A stretch of 64,000 nucleotides of DNA from Nonomuraea purpurea (lineage in GTDB: Bacteria > Actinomycetota > Actinomycetes > Streptosporangiales > Streptosporangiaceae): positions 310,001 through 374,000 of the forward strand of contig NZ_JBHSBI010000003.1 in NCBI RefSeq assembly GCF_042650645.1, given 5' to 3'. Under the pieces are notes generated by a model that was not told the origin of the DNA, ran no database searches, and was given only the letters and a program-made list of their open reading frames with translations. The position numbers and the translations under genes are program-made. Positions 7,693 through 15,936 of this stretch are shown in pieces. Position 1 is the stretch's first letter; each line of letters opens with the position of its first letter.

Positions 7693-10047
7693 ATGGGTGT
7701 GAACGACCAGTGGGCTGAACAGCCGCACTCCCCACACGTGGAACGGCAGGCCGGGGAGCGGATGCGGTTGCTCAAGGCAGTCGGCGACGAACTGCATGGC
7801 GTCGAACTGCTGCGATTCGCGGTCCAGCAGGCCGTGGCCGACCTCGCCGGGCTCGGGGGCATGCTGCATCTGCGCCTGCCCGGCGTCGACGGGCTGTGCC
7901 TGGTCGCCAGCAGCGGGCTGCCCCCTGCTCTCACCCACGTGTGGCGGCAGATCGCATGGGACGACGACGCGGCTGCGATGCTCGCGGTGCGCGAGGGCGC
8001 GTGCGTGTGGCACCCCGCCGTGTACGAGGCCATGGGCGGCCACGCCCCCAGCACGCCGGTTCCCCCGCCGCGATCGGGGAGCCGAACACGACCGTGGGAC
8101 TTTCCCGCCGGCACCGGGATCCTGGCCGTTCCGCTGATCGCACCGGACAGACCCCTGGGAGCGCTGTCCGTGCTGACGACCACCCCGGGCGAACCCACGG
8201 CCGACCAGCAGGTATTCGTGCGGACACTGGCCTGCTGGGTCGCCGGGCGTCTGGAATCCTTCGACGCTCCGGGTGTTCCCCAGCCGGAGAAACAGCCCTT
8301 CGCCTCCCGTTCCAGAAAGGCCGGGCCGGAATGGAATGACACCGATGTCACCGACCATTGGCCTCCGGCCTTGGAGCGGGCCAGGGTCGAGCGGACCGCA
8401 GCCGGCCAAGCGGCCAGGATGCTGGAACTGACCGCGGCGCTCGCCGAGGCGATCACCGTGCAGGACGTCGTGAAAGCCGTCGCCGACCGCGTCCTGCCGC
8501 CTTTCGGCGCCACCGGCCTGGTCATTCTTTTTCTCGAGGGCGACCACCTGCGGCCGGCGGGGGCGGTCGGATACGCACCGGAATTCGTCGAGGAAATCTG
8601 TCATTTCCCGATGACAGATGAGTACCCGATCCCGCGCGTCATCCAGGAACGTGCCCCCCTTTTCATCAGCTCGGTGGAGGAGTACGCCCGCTGCTTCCCC
8701 ACCTGGAGTGATTTGCCGGCACGGGCGCACAAGAAGGCGTGGGCGTTCCTGCCGATGATCGTCTCCGGGCATCCCTTCGGCAGTTGCGTCATCTCCTTCG
8801 ACCACCCCCGCGAGTTCTCCGGCGAGGAGCGCAGCCTGCTCACCGCCCTGAGCGGGCTGGTCGCCCAGGCGCTGGAGCGGGCCCGCCTCTATGACGCCGA
8901 GCACAACCGCGCTCAGCAACTGCAGCACGCGCTGCTGCCCCGTACCCTCCCCACGCTGCCCGCGGTCACCGCCGCCGCCCGCTACCTGCCCGCCGCCAAG
9001 GACATGGAGGTCGGCGGCGACTGGTACGACGTCATCCCCCTGTCTTCAGAACGCGTCGCGCTCGTCATCGGCGACGTCATGGGCCACGGCGTCACCGAGG
9101 CCGCCACCATGGGCCGGCTGCGCACCGCCGTGCACACCCTGGCCGACCTCGAACTTCCCCCCGACGAACTGCTCACCCACCTCAACGACCTGATCACCGA
9201 CCTCGGCGAGGACTTCTACGCCACCTGTCTGTACGCCGTCTACGACCCCACCACCCGCCTGTGCTCCTTCTCGCGCGCCGGGCACCCGCCACCGGCCATC
9301 CTCTATCCCGACGGCACCGTCCGCTTTCTCAAGGGCGAGCCCAACCCTCCCCTGGGCGCCGCCACCCCGCCGTTCGACATCGTCGAGACGCACGTGCCCG
9401 AGGGAACCGTCCTGATCCTCTACACCGACGGCCTGGTCGAATCCGCCACGCGCGACATCGACCAGGGCATGGCCCTCCTGGCCGAGACCGTGGCCGGCAT
9501 CATCCGCCGCCCACCGTGCCGGCATCGCGATCACTCGTCAGAAGCCGGTCAGGGCTGCCGCGAATGCATGGAGGTGTTCTGCGACACCCTGCTGACCGCC
9601 CTGCTGTCTCCCCAGCAGGCCACCAACGACGACTCCGCCCTGCTGATCGCCCGCACCCACTTGCTCGGCGGCGACGACATCGCCTTCTGGTCCCTGCCCG
9701 TGGACCCCAGGGCGGCCGGCCAGGCGCGTTCCCTGGTGCGCGACCAACTGGAGATCTGGCATCTGGATGACCTGTCCATGACGACCGAACTGCTGGTCAG
9801 CGAGCTGATCGGCAACGTCGTGCGGCATGCCAGGGGTCCCGTCCAGTTGCGCCTGCTGCGCGGCCGTTCCCTTGTCTGCGAGGTCTCCGACGGCAGCCTC
9901 ACCACCCCGCGCATCCGGCGCGCCTCCGACACCGACGAAGGCGGGCGCGGGCTTCAGCTCGTCGCCGCGCTGTCCCATCGCTGGGGAACCCGCTACACCG
10001 CCACCGGCAAGTGCATCTGGACCGAACAGTCCCTGCCGTCCGCGTAA
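7693..10047 (+). CDS. PP2C/SpoIIE-type phosphatase with GAF and HATPase domains
   Basis: About 784 residues from the ATG at 7693; GTG at 7699 behind GAGGGG is an equally good start. Two GAF-like sensory regions (roughly 20-200 and 240-400) precede a SpoIIE phosphatase domain with metal-binding motifs GGDWYD, GDVMGHG, LYTDGLVE and NDDSAL. A C-terminal RsbW-like kinase domain carries the N-box ELLVSELIGNVVRHA and G-box DEGGRGLQ. This fusion is common in Streptomyces relatives and sets partner-switching of anti-anti-sigma factors. The input signal is unknown. Confidence 0.9.
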   Translation: MGVNDQWAEQPHSPHVERQAGERMRLLKAVGDELHGVELLRFAVQQAVADLAGLGGMLHLRLPGVDGLCLVASSGLPPALTHVWRQIAWDDDAAAMLAVREGACVWHPAVYEAMGGHAPSTPVPPPRSGSRTRPWDFPAGTGILAVPLIAPDRPLGALSVLTTTPGEPTADQQVFVRTLACWVAGRLESFDAPGVPQPEKQPFASRSRKAGPEWNDTDVTDHWPPALERARVERTAAGQAARMLELTAALAEAITVQDVVKAVADRVLPPFGATGLVILFLEGDHLRPAGAVGYAPEFVEEICHFPMTDEYPIPRVIQERAPLFISSVEEYARCFPTWSDLPARAHKKAWAFLPMIVSGHPFGSCVISFDHPREFSGEERSLLTALSGLVAQALERARLYDAEHNRAQQLQHALLPRTLPTLPAVTAAARYLPAAKDMEVGGDWYDVIPLSSERVALVIGDVMGHGVTEAATMGRLRTAVHTLADLELPPDELLTHLNDLITDLGEDFYATCLYAVYDPTTRLCSFSRAGHPPPAILYPDGTVRFLKGEPNPPLGAATPPFDIVETHVPEGTVLILYTDGLVESATRDIDQGMALLAETVAGIIRRPPCRHRDHSSEAGQGCRECMEVFCDTLLTALLSPQQATNDDSALLIARTHLLGGDDIAFWSLPVDPRAAGQARSLVRDQLEIWHLDDLSMTTELLVSELIGNVVRHARGPVQLRLLRGRSLVCEVSDGSLTTPRIRRASDTDEGGRGLQLVAALSHRWGTRYTATGKCIWTEQSLPSA

Positions 10048-10057
10048 TTTCCGGGAG

Positions 10058-10906
10058 TCAGGAGACGTTTCTGTAGAGGTCGCGGGTCAAGGAGGTGATG
10101 CGCTTGACGGAGGAACTCCACGTGCTGCCGACCGGCTGGGCGGTCAGCAGCGCCATGATGTACCGCTCCCCCTTGCCCACCAGCCCGGTCGTGTGCAGCA
10201 CCGGACGGCCGTAGTCGGGCACGCCCGAGCCGGTGGCGCGTTGCGCGACCCACGACATGGGCGCCGCCGTGGCCTTGGCGTCGCATCGGAGCGGCGGTGT
10301 GGTGCCGAACCCCGACCAGCCCTGCTTGACGGCGAACGGCCTGGGCAGCGCGTCGGGGATGCCGAAGGTCTGGTCGAAGCCGTCGGTGCCGCATGGCGTG
10401 GCCTGCCGCAGGTGGCCGAGGATGGTGTCTCTGACCTTGGGGGCGGCGGTGTCGAGCAGGTAGCGGTAGGTGCGGACGATGTCGTACGCGCTGAGCGAGG
10501 TGTAGCCCCAGAACCCGGGCTTGGAGGCGGGCGGCGGGGTGGTGTCGGACAGGCCCAGTTTGCGGGCCGTCCGCGTGATGATCTGCCCCTTGCCGCCCCG
10601 GTCCCAGAAGGCGGAGGCCGCGTCGTCGTCGCTGGAGCGCAGCATGATCTTGAGCAGGCCGGCGTCGGCCGAGGGGACGCTCTTGCGCCGTTCGAGGTAG
10701 TCGATCGCAATGAGGATCTTGACGACGGAGGCCGAGCGGTACTTCCTGTGCGCGTTCTTCGTGGCGACGATCTTGCCCGCCTGCCGGTCGAAGACGACCC
10801 AGGCCGCGGTCGTGCCCACGGGGACCCGGGGCGGCTTCGCCTCGGCGGCCTGGGCGGGCGTGGCGAGCGCGGCGACGACGAGCGGGACGGCGGCAAGAGG
10901 GATCAT
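10058..10906 (-). CDS. Secreted serine hydrolase, class A beta-lactamase-like fold
   Basis: 282 residues from the ATG at 10906, which follows AGGCGGG; the frame upstream belongs to nothing. Residues 1-20 are a signal peptide ending in AQA. The SxxK nucleophile motif is SVVK within SASVVKILIAIDYLE, and the rest follows a penicillin-binding or beta-lactamase-like fold, although a clear SDN and KTG box are not obvious. Probably an exported cell-wall-active or orphan hydrolase. It converges on the SpoIIE gene with only 10 bp between stops. Confidence 0.75.
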   Translation of the reverse strand: MIPLAAVPLVVAALATPAQAAEAKPPRVPVGTTAAWVVFDRQAGKIVATKNAHRKYRSASVVKILIAIDYLERRKSVPSADAGLLKIMLRSSDDDAASAFWDRGGKGQIITRTARKLGLSDTTPPPASKPGFWGYTSLSAYDIVRTYRYLLDTAAPKVRDTILGHLRQATPCGTDGFDQTFGIPDALPRPFAVKQGWSGFGTTPPLRCDAKATAAPMSWVAQRATGSGVPDYGRPVLHTTGLVGKGERYIMALLTAQPVGSTWSSSVKRITSLTRDLYRNVS

Positions 10907-10946
10907 TCGCACCCGCCTATAACTACCAGATTCCGCTGACCACCCC

Positions 10947-10974
10947 TTGACCGTCCAACAAATACAGGTATAAA
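10947..10974 (+). promoter_or_regulatory. Sigma-70-type promoter of the polyol PTS operon
   Basis: TTGACC (10947-10952) and TATAAA (10969-10974) are separated by 16 bp, about 40 bp upstream of the DeoR start codon. The surrounding stretch is the most AT-rich for kilobases. A DeoR operator is expected here, but I could not define it. Confidence 0.6.
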
Positions 10975-11014
10975 CACAGAGGAAACCACATGGAAACGGC
11001 GGTGAATCAACATC

Positions 11015-11776
11015 ATGTACGCCGAGGAGCGGCAGCAGGAGATCCTGCGGAGGGCGCGGGACGCGGGCCGTGTCGACGTGGTGACGCTGGCCGCCGAGCT
11101 CGACGTGACCACCGAGACCATCCGCCGCGACCTGACCTCGCTGGAGCGCGCGGGCGTGCTGCGCCGGGTGCACGGGGGCGCGATCCCCGTGGAGCGGCTG
11201 GGGTTCGAACCCGGGGTGGCCACCCGCGACGAGGTGATGACGAGCGAGAAGGAGCGCATCGCCAAGGCGGCGCTGGCCGAGTTGCCCGAGGACGGCTCCG
11301 TGATCATCGACGCGGGCACCACCACGGGCCGCCTGGTCCAGGTGCTGCCCGCCGACCGCGAGCTCACCGTCGTGGTGAACTCGCCGCCGCTGGCCACCGC
11401 CCTGGCCGCCCGCGCCAACCTGCACGTGATCATGCTGGGCGGCCGGGTGCGCGGCAAGACCCTGGCCACGGTGGACGACTGGGCGCTGCGCCCGCTGGCC
11501 TACCTCAACGTGGACGTGGCCTTCATGGCGACCAACGGCTGCTCGACGGCCAAGGGCCTGACCACGCCCGACCCGGCCGAGGCCGCGATCAAGCGGGCCA
11601 TGGTCAAGGCCGCGCAGCGCAGCGTGCTGCTTGCCGATCACACCAAGTTCGGCAACACCTACCTGGCGACGTTCGCCGAGCTGAGCGAGATCGACGTGGT
11701 GATCACCGACACCGGGCTGGACCCCACCCTGGCCGCCGACCTGGCGGCGGCCGGTCCGGAGGTGATCAGGGCGTGA
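11015..11776 (+). CDS. DeoR-family sugar-metabolism repressor
   Basis: 253 residues. N-terminal HTH (VDVVTLAAELDVTTETIRRDL) followed by the DeoR sensor domain with DAGTTTGRLVQ, which binds phosphorylated sugars, and the late D-HTKFG-N motif. It heads the PTS operon and its stop overlaps the GTG of the kinase gene (GTGA). By position it is the operon's autoregulated repressor, relieved by the phospho-sugar intermediate. Start behind GGCGGTGAA is weak but the N-terminus matches the family. Confidence 0.93.
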   Translation: MYAEERQQEILRRARDAGRVDVVTLAAELDVTTETIRRDLTSLERAGVLRRVHGGAIPVERLGFEPGVATRDEVMTSEKERIAKAALAELPEDGSVIIDAGTTTGRLVQVLPADRELTVVVNSPPLATALAARANLHVIMLGGRVRGKTLATVDDWALRPLAYLNVDVAFMATNGCSTAKGLTTPDPAEAAIKRAMVKAAQRSVLLADHTKFGNTYLATFAELSEIDVVITDTGLDPTLAADLAAAGPEVIRA

Positions 11777-12753
11777 TCCTCACCCTGACGCTGAACCCGA
11801 GCCTCGACCGCACGATCGAGATCGGCGCGCTGGACAGGGGCGCGGTCATCCGCGCCGCCGCCGCCCACCTCGACCCGGGCGGCAAGGGCGTCAACGTCTC
11901 GCGCGTCCTGCTGGCCAACGCCGTGGCGAGCAGGGCGGTGGTGCCGTTCGGCGGCGACGAGGGCAGGCAGCTCGTACGGCTGCTCGCCGCCGAGGGCCTC
12001 GACATGGTCACCGTCCCGGTGACGGGCACGACCAGGTCGAACGTCACGCTCGCCGAGCCCGACGGCACCATCACCAAGATCAACGAACCCGGCACGGCCC
12101 TGTCTCCCGGGGAGCTCGACACCATCGCCGACGCCGTGCTCGACGCGGCGCACTCGGCGGACTGGGTCGTCGCCTCCGGCAGCCTGCCGCCCGAGGTGCC
12201 CGCCGACGTGTACGCGAAGTTGTGCCGCAGGTTCGCGGGGGCGGGCATCCACGTGGCGGTCGACACCAGCGGCCCCGCGCTGGCCTGCGCGTTAGGCGCC
12301 GCGCCCGCCCTGGTCAAGCCCAACCTGGAGGAGCTGGCCGCGGCAACCGGGGTACCCATCCGCAGGGTGGGCGACGTGGTGGAGGCGGCGGGCAAGCTGC
12401 GGGCCGCGGGCGCGCGTACCGTGCTGGCCAGCCTGGGCGCCGACGGCGCCGTCCTCGTCGAGGAGGGCGGCGTCTGGTACGGACGGGCGCCGGTCGGCGA
12501 GCCGCGCAGCTCCGTCGGCGCGGGGGACGCCATGCTGGCCGGCTTCCTGGCCGGTGGCGGGCACGGCCCTGACGCGCTGGCGCGGGCGCTGGCCTGGGGC
12601 GCGGCCGCCGTCCGCCTGCCGGGCAGCCGGATGCCCGGCCCCTCCGACATCGACCCCACCGCCGTCACCATCGACCCGCCCGACCCGGAACGCCCTCTCG
12701 CCTCACCCCTCCTCCCCCCGACCGCTCCTCCCCCTGGCCGGGCGAACCGCTGA
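11773..12753 (+). CDS. fruK: PfkB-family sugar-phosphate kinase (1-phosphofructokinase-like)
   Basis: 326 residues starting at a GTG overlapping the DeoR stop. PfkB signatures are present: GGKGVNVSRVL near residue 36 and the C-terminal SSVGAGDAMLAGFLAGG with catalytic Asp. The TLNPSLDRTIE start is shared by 1-phosphofructokinase and tagatose-6-phosphate kinase. In fructose operons FruK makes fructose-1,6-bisphosphate; here the partner transporter is mannitol-type, so the substrate may be fructose-1-phosphate derived from the polyol phosphate, or a tagatose phosphate. The last ~25 residues are a low-complexity Pro tail. Confidence 0.85.
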   Translation: MILTLTLNPSLDRTIEIGALDRGAVIRAAAAHLDPGGKGVNVSRVLLANAVASRAVVPFGGDEGRQLVRLLAAEGLDMVTVPVTGTTRSNVTLAEPDGTITKINEPGTALSPGELDTIADAVLDAAHSADWVVASGSLPPEVPADVYAKLCRRFAGAGIHVAVDTSGPALACALGAAPALVKPNLEELAAATGVPIRRVGDVVEAAGKLRAAGARTVLASLGADGAVLVEEGGVWYGRAPVGEPRSSVGAGDAMLAGFLAGGGHGPDALARALAWGAAAVRLPGSRMPGPSDIDPTAVTIDPPDPERPLASPLLPPTAPPPGRANR

Positions 12754-12786
12754 TCACCTGCTCATCCCCCCGAAGGAGCACGTCCC

Positions 12787-13896
12787 ATGGCCGACAGTTA
12801 CACACCCCCGGTCACCGGTACCGGCGTCAAGGCCACCATCCAGCGCATCGGCGGCCACCTGGCCGGGATGATCATGCCGAACATCGGCGCGTTCATCGCC
12901 TGGGGCCTGATCACCGCGCTGTTCATCCCGACCGGCTGGCTGCCGAACGAGACGCTCGCGAAGATGGTCAATCCGATCATCGGGACCCTGTTGCCGATCC
13001 TGATCGCCTACACCGGCGGGCGGATGGTGCACGGGCAGCGCGGCGCGGTGGTCGGCGCGGTGGCGGTGATGGGCGTCGTGGTGGGCACGGAGTCCCCGAT
13101 GTTCCTCGGGGCCATGATCATCGGCCCGCTCACGGCTCTGATCCTGAAATATGTGGACAAGTTCACGGAGGAGCGGACCAAGGCCGGCTTCGAGATGCTG
13201 GTCGACAACTTCTCCGCCGGCATCGTGGGCGGCGCGATGGCCGTGGTCGGCATGTTCGGCATCGGCCCGATCGTCCAGACGATCACCACGGCCGCGGGCA
13301 ACGCGGTGGGCTGGCTGATCGGCCACAACCTGCTGCCGCTGGCGTCCGTGCTGATCGAGCCGGCCAAGGTGCTCTTCCTGAACAACGCCGTCAACCACGG
13401 CGTGCTCAGCCCGCTCGGCGTCGCCCAGGCGGCCGAGACCGGCAAGTCGATCCTGTTCATGCTGGAGTCGAACCCGGGCCCCGGGCTGGGGCTGCTGCTG
13501 GCGTACCTGCTGTTCGGGCCGCGCGCCATGCGGCCGAGCACGCCCGCCGCGATGATCATCCACTTCTTCGGCGGCATCCACGAGATCTACTTCCCTTACG
13601 TCCTGATGAAGCCCCGCCTCATCCTGGCCGTCATCGCGGGCGGCGCGGCCGGCGTGTTCGCGTTCATGATCACCGGGGCGGGACTGGTCGCCACCCCGTC
13701 GCCCGGCAGCATCTTCGCCTACATCGCGGTCACCCCCAGGGGCGGATGGCTCGCCTCCAGCCTGGGCATCCTCATCGCCACGGGCGTGAGCTTCGCCGTC
13801 GCGGCCGTTCTGCTCGGCTTCGGCAGGGGCGAGAAGAAGGATGAAGCGGACGAATCCCAGGAAAACATCACAGAACCCGCAACCAAGGAGGCGTGA
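12787..13896 (+). CDS. mtlA: PTS mannitol-type permease, IIC component
   Basis: 369 residues, polytopic inner-membrane protein. It matches the mannitol family in the GHLAGMIMPNIGAFIAWG start, the GIIDNFSAGI-like VDNFSAGIVGG loop, the NNAVNHGVLSPLG substrate region and the HFFGGIHEIYFPY motif. It translocates and phosphorylates a hexitol with IIB as phosphoryl donor. IIB and IIA are separate genes downstream, rather than fused as in E. coli MtlA. RBS AAGGAG before the ATG. Confidence 0.93.
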   Translation: MADSYTPPVTGTGVKATIQRIGGHLAGMIMPNIGAFIAWGLITALFIPTGWLPNETLAKMVNPIIGTLLPILIAYTGGRMVHGQRGAVVGAVAVMGVVVGTESPMFLGAMIIGPLTALILKYVDKFTEERTKAGFEMLVDNFSAGIVGGAMAVVGMFGIGPIVQTITTAAGNAVGWLIGHNLLPLASVLIEPAKVLFLNNAVNHGVLSPLGVAQAAETGKSILFMLESNPGPGLGLLLAYLLFGPRAMRPSTPAAMIIHFFGGIHEIYFPYVLMKPRLILAVIAGGAAGVFAFMITGAGLVATPSPGSIFAYIAVTPRGGWLASSLGILIATGVSFAVAAVLLGFGRGEKKDEADESQENITEPATKEA

Positions 13897-13899
13897 GCC

Positions 13900-14208
13900 A
13901 TGGCCGGCATCGACAGCAAGGACATCCGCAAGATCATCGTCGCCTGCGACGCCGGGATGGGCAGCAGCGTGATGCTCGCCTCCCAGCTGCGCAAGCAGCT
14001 CAAGGCGACCGGCGTCACCGTCGAGCACACCCCGGTCAACTCCATCCCCGACGACGCCGACGTCGTCCTGTGCCACGCGGGGCTGGCCGACCGCGCCAGG
14101 GCGGCCGCGCCGGGCAAGGTGCTGGTGTCGTTCCAGATCTTCCTGGGCGACCCGGCGGTGACCCGGCTGGTGAACACCATCAAGAACGGCGGCACGGTCG
14201 ATGCGTGA
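13900..14208 (+). CDS. PTS mannitol-type IIB component
   Basis: 102 residues, cytoplasmic. The P-loop-like phosphocysteine motif ACDAGMGSS places Cys16 as the phosphorylation site. It receives phosphate from IIA and passes it to the sugar bound in IIC. It begins 3 bp after the IIC stop behind AAGGAGG and overlaps the IIA start by 8 bp, so the three are translationally coupled. Confidence 0.93.
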   Translation: MAGIDSKDIRKIIVACDAGMGSSVMLASQLRKQLKATGVTVEHTPVNSIPDDADVVLCHAGLADRARAAAPGKVLVSFQIFLGDPAVTRLVNTIKNGGTVDA

Positions 14209-14626
14209 GGACCTGCTCGACCCCCGGGCGGTGTTCCTGCACGAGAGCGCCCCCGACCGCGCCGCGGCCATCCGCCGGTGCGGCCGGGCGCTGGTCGAGG
14301 TGGGGGCGGTCGAGGAGTCGTACGTCGAGGCGATGTTGCGGCGCGAGCTGACCATCTCCACCTACGTCGGCGAGGGCGTCGCCATCCCGCACGGGACGGC
14401 GGCCTCCAAGGAAGACGTCAAGCGCGACGCGATCTGCGTGGTGCGCTTCCCCGACGGGGTGAACTGGGACGGCGAGCGAGTGACGCTGTGCGTCGGCATC
14501 GCCGCCAAGGGCGACGGCCACGTCCCGCTGCTGGCGGCGCTGGCCGACATCCTGCTCGACCCCGAACGCGCGAGGGCGCTGCGCGAGGCCACGGAGGTCT
14601 CGCAGGTGCTGAAGGAGCTTACGTGA
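14201..14626 (+). CDS. mtlF: PTS mannitol-type IIA component
   Basis: 141 residues. Phosphorylation site His64 lies in the motif VGEGVAIPHGT typical of mannitol/fructose IIA domains. It carries phosphate from HPr to IIB. The stop overlaps the GTG of the dehydrogenase gene by a GTGA junction. Confidence 0.93.
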   Translation: MREDLLDPRAVFLHESAPDRAAAIRRCGRALVEVGAVEESYVEAMLRRELTISTYVGEGVAIPHGTAASKEDVKRDAICVVRFPDGVNWDGERVTLCVGIAAKGDGHVPLLAALADILLDPERARALREATEVSQVLKELT

Positions 14627-15627
14627 AAGTCGCAAGATTCCATGCCCCGGGCGACATCAGGATCGAGGACGCGCCCGAGCCCGTCGCCGGGCCCGGCGAG
14701 CTGAAGATCCGGGTACGCAACTGCTCGACCTGCGGCACCGACGCCAAGATCTACAAGTTCGGGCACCACCACATCAGGCCGCCGCGGGTGATGGGCCACG
14801 AGATCGCCGGCGAGGTCGTGGACACCGGCGCGCGGGTGCAGGTCATCGCGGCGATCCCGTGCGGGTCGTGCGCCGACTGCGCGCGCGGCCGGCGTACGGT
14901 CTGCCCGAACCAGGAGTCGATGGGCTACCACTACGACGGCGGCTTCGCCGAGTACATGATCGTGCCCGCCAAGGTCCTGGCCGTGGACGGCGTCAACGCG
15001 ATCCCGTCCGGCGTCGGCTTCGCCGAGGCGTCGGTCGCCGAGCCGCTCGCCTGCGTGCTGAACGGCCAGTCGCTGGCCGGCGTGGGCGCCGGCGACGACG
15101 TAGTGGTGATGGGCGCCGGGCCGATCGGCTGCCTGCACGTGCGCACGGCGCGGGCCCGCGGCGCCGCCCGTGTCTTCCTTGTGGACGTCAACGCGCAGCG
15201 GCTGGCGATGGCGGCCGAGCTCGTGCGACCGGACGCGACGATCGACGCCGACCCCGTCGAACAGGTGCTCAAGCTGACCGGCGGCCGGGGCGCCGACGTG
15301 GTGATCACGGCGGCGGCCTCGGGGGCGGCGCAGGAGCAGGCGGTGCGGATGGCGGCCAGACAGGGGCGGATCAGCTTCTTCGGCGGGCTGCCCAAGGATG
15401 ACCCGGTGATCGCGCTGGACTCCAACCTCGTCCACTACCGTGAGCTGACCATCGTCGGAGCCAACGGTTCCAGCCCGGCGCACAACGCCGAGGCGCTGCG
15501 CCTGGTGGCCGAGGGCGCGGTGACGGTGTCCGACCTGATCACGCACCGGCTGCCGTTGTCCCAGGTGCTCGACGGGATCGACCTGGTCAGCCGGGGAGCG
15601 GCCATCAAGGTCACGATCGAGCCCTGA
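14623..15627 (+). CDS. Zinc-dependent MDR dehydrogenase, polyol-phosphate type
   Basis: 334 residues from a GTG (14623) behind AAGGAG. Catalytic zinc ligands Cys37 (STCGTD) and His59-Glu60 (MGHE), structural zinc cluster PCGSCADC...C near 84-98, and NAD-binding GAGPIGCLH. This is the sorbitol/galactitol-1-phosphate/arabitol-phosphate dehydrogenase class, not the MtlD (long-chain mannitol dehydrogenase) family usually found with mannitol PTS genes. It presumably oxidises the imported polyol phosphate to a ketose phosphate for the PfkB kinase. Confidence 0.88.
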   Translation: MKVARFHAPGDIRIEDAPEPVAGPGELKIRVRNCSTCGTDAKIYKFGHHHIRPPRVMGHEIAGEVVDTGARVQVIAAIPCGSCADCARGRRTVCPNQESMGYHYDGGFAEYMIVPAKVLAVDGVNAIPSGVGFAEASVAEPLACVLNGQSLAGVGAGDDVVVMGAGPIGCLHVRTARARGAARVFLVDVNAQRLAMAAELVRPDATIDADPVEQVLKLTGGRGADVVITAAASGAAQEQAVRMAARQGRISFFGGLPKDDPVIALDSNLVHYRELTIVGANGSSPAHNAEALRLVAEGAVTVSDLITHRLPLSQVLDGIDLVSRGAAIKVTIEP

Positions 15628-15654
15628 GGGTTCGGAGAACTTCGGAGGTGTTCG

Positions 15655-15936
15655 ATGGCACGACGAACGGTCGCCGTGGCCTCGGCCAGCGGGCTGCACG
15701 CGCGTCCCGCCAAGCTGTTCGTGCAGGCGGCGGCGCGGCTTGAGGTGCCGGTCACGGTGCGGCTGGGTGAGAAGGCGGTCCCGGCCAAGAGCATGCTGGG
15801 GGTGCTGTCGCTGGGGGCGGTGCGCGGCACGGAGGTGACGCTGGAGGCCGACGGGCCAGGGGCGGAGGATGCGCTGGACACGCTGGTGGCGCTGCTCTCC
15901 CGCGACCTGGACGCGGACGAGGCCCTCAATGCCTGA
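15655..15936 (+). CDS. ptsH: Phosphocarrier protein HPr
   Basis: 93 residues. The active-site histidine is His15 in ASGLHARPA. The regulatory serine region reads PAKSMLGVLSLG, so Ser46-type phosphorylation is conceivable, though HPr kinase is usually absent in actinobacteria. It passes phosphate from Enzyme I to IIA. It overlaps the Enzyme I start by 8 bp. Confidence 0.95.
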   Translation: MARRTVAVASASGLHARPAKLFVQAAARLEVPVTVRLGEKAVPAKSMLGVLSLGAVRGTEVTLEADGPGAEDALDTLVALLSRDLDADEALNA

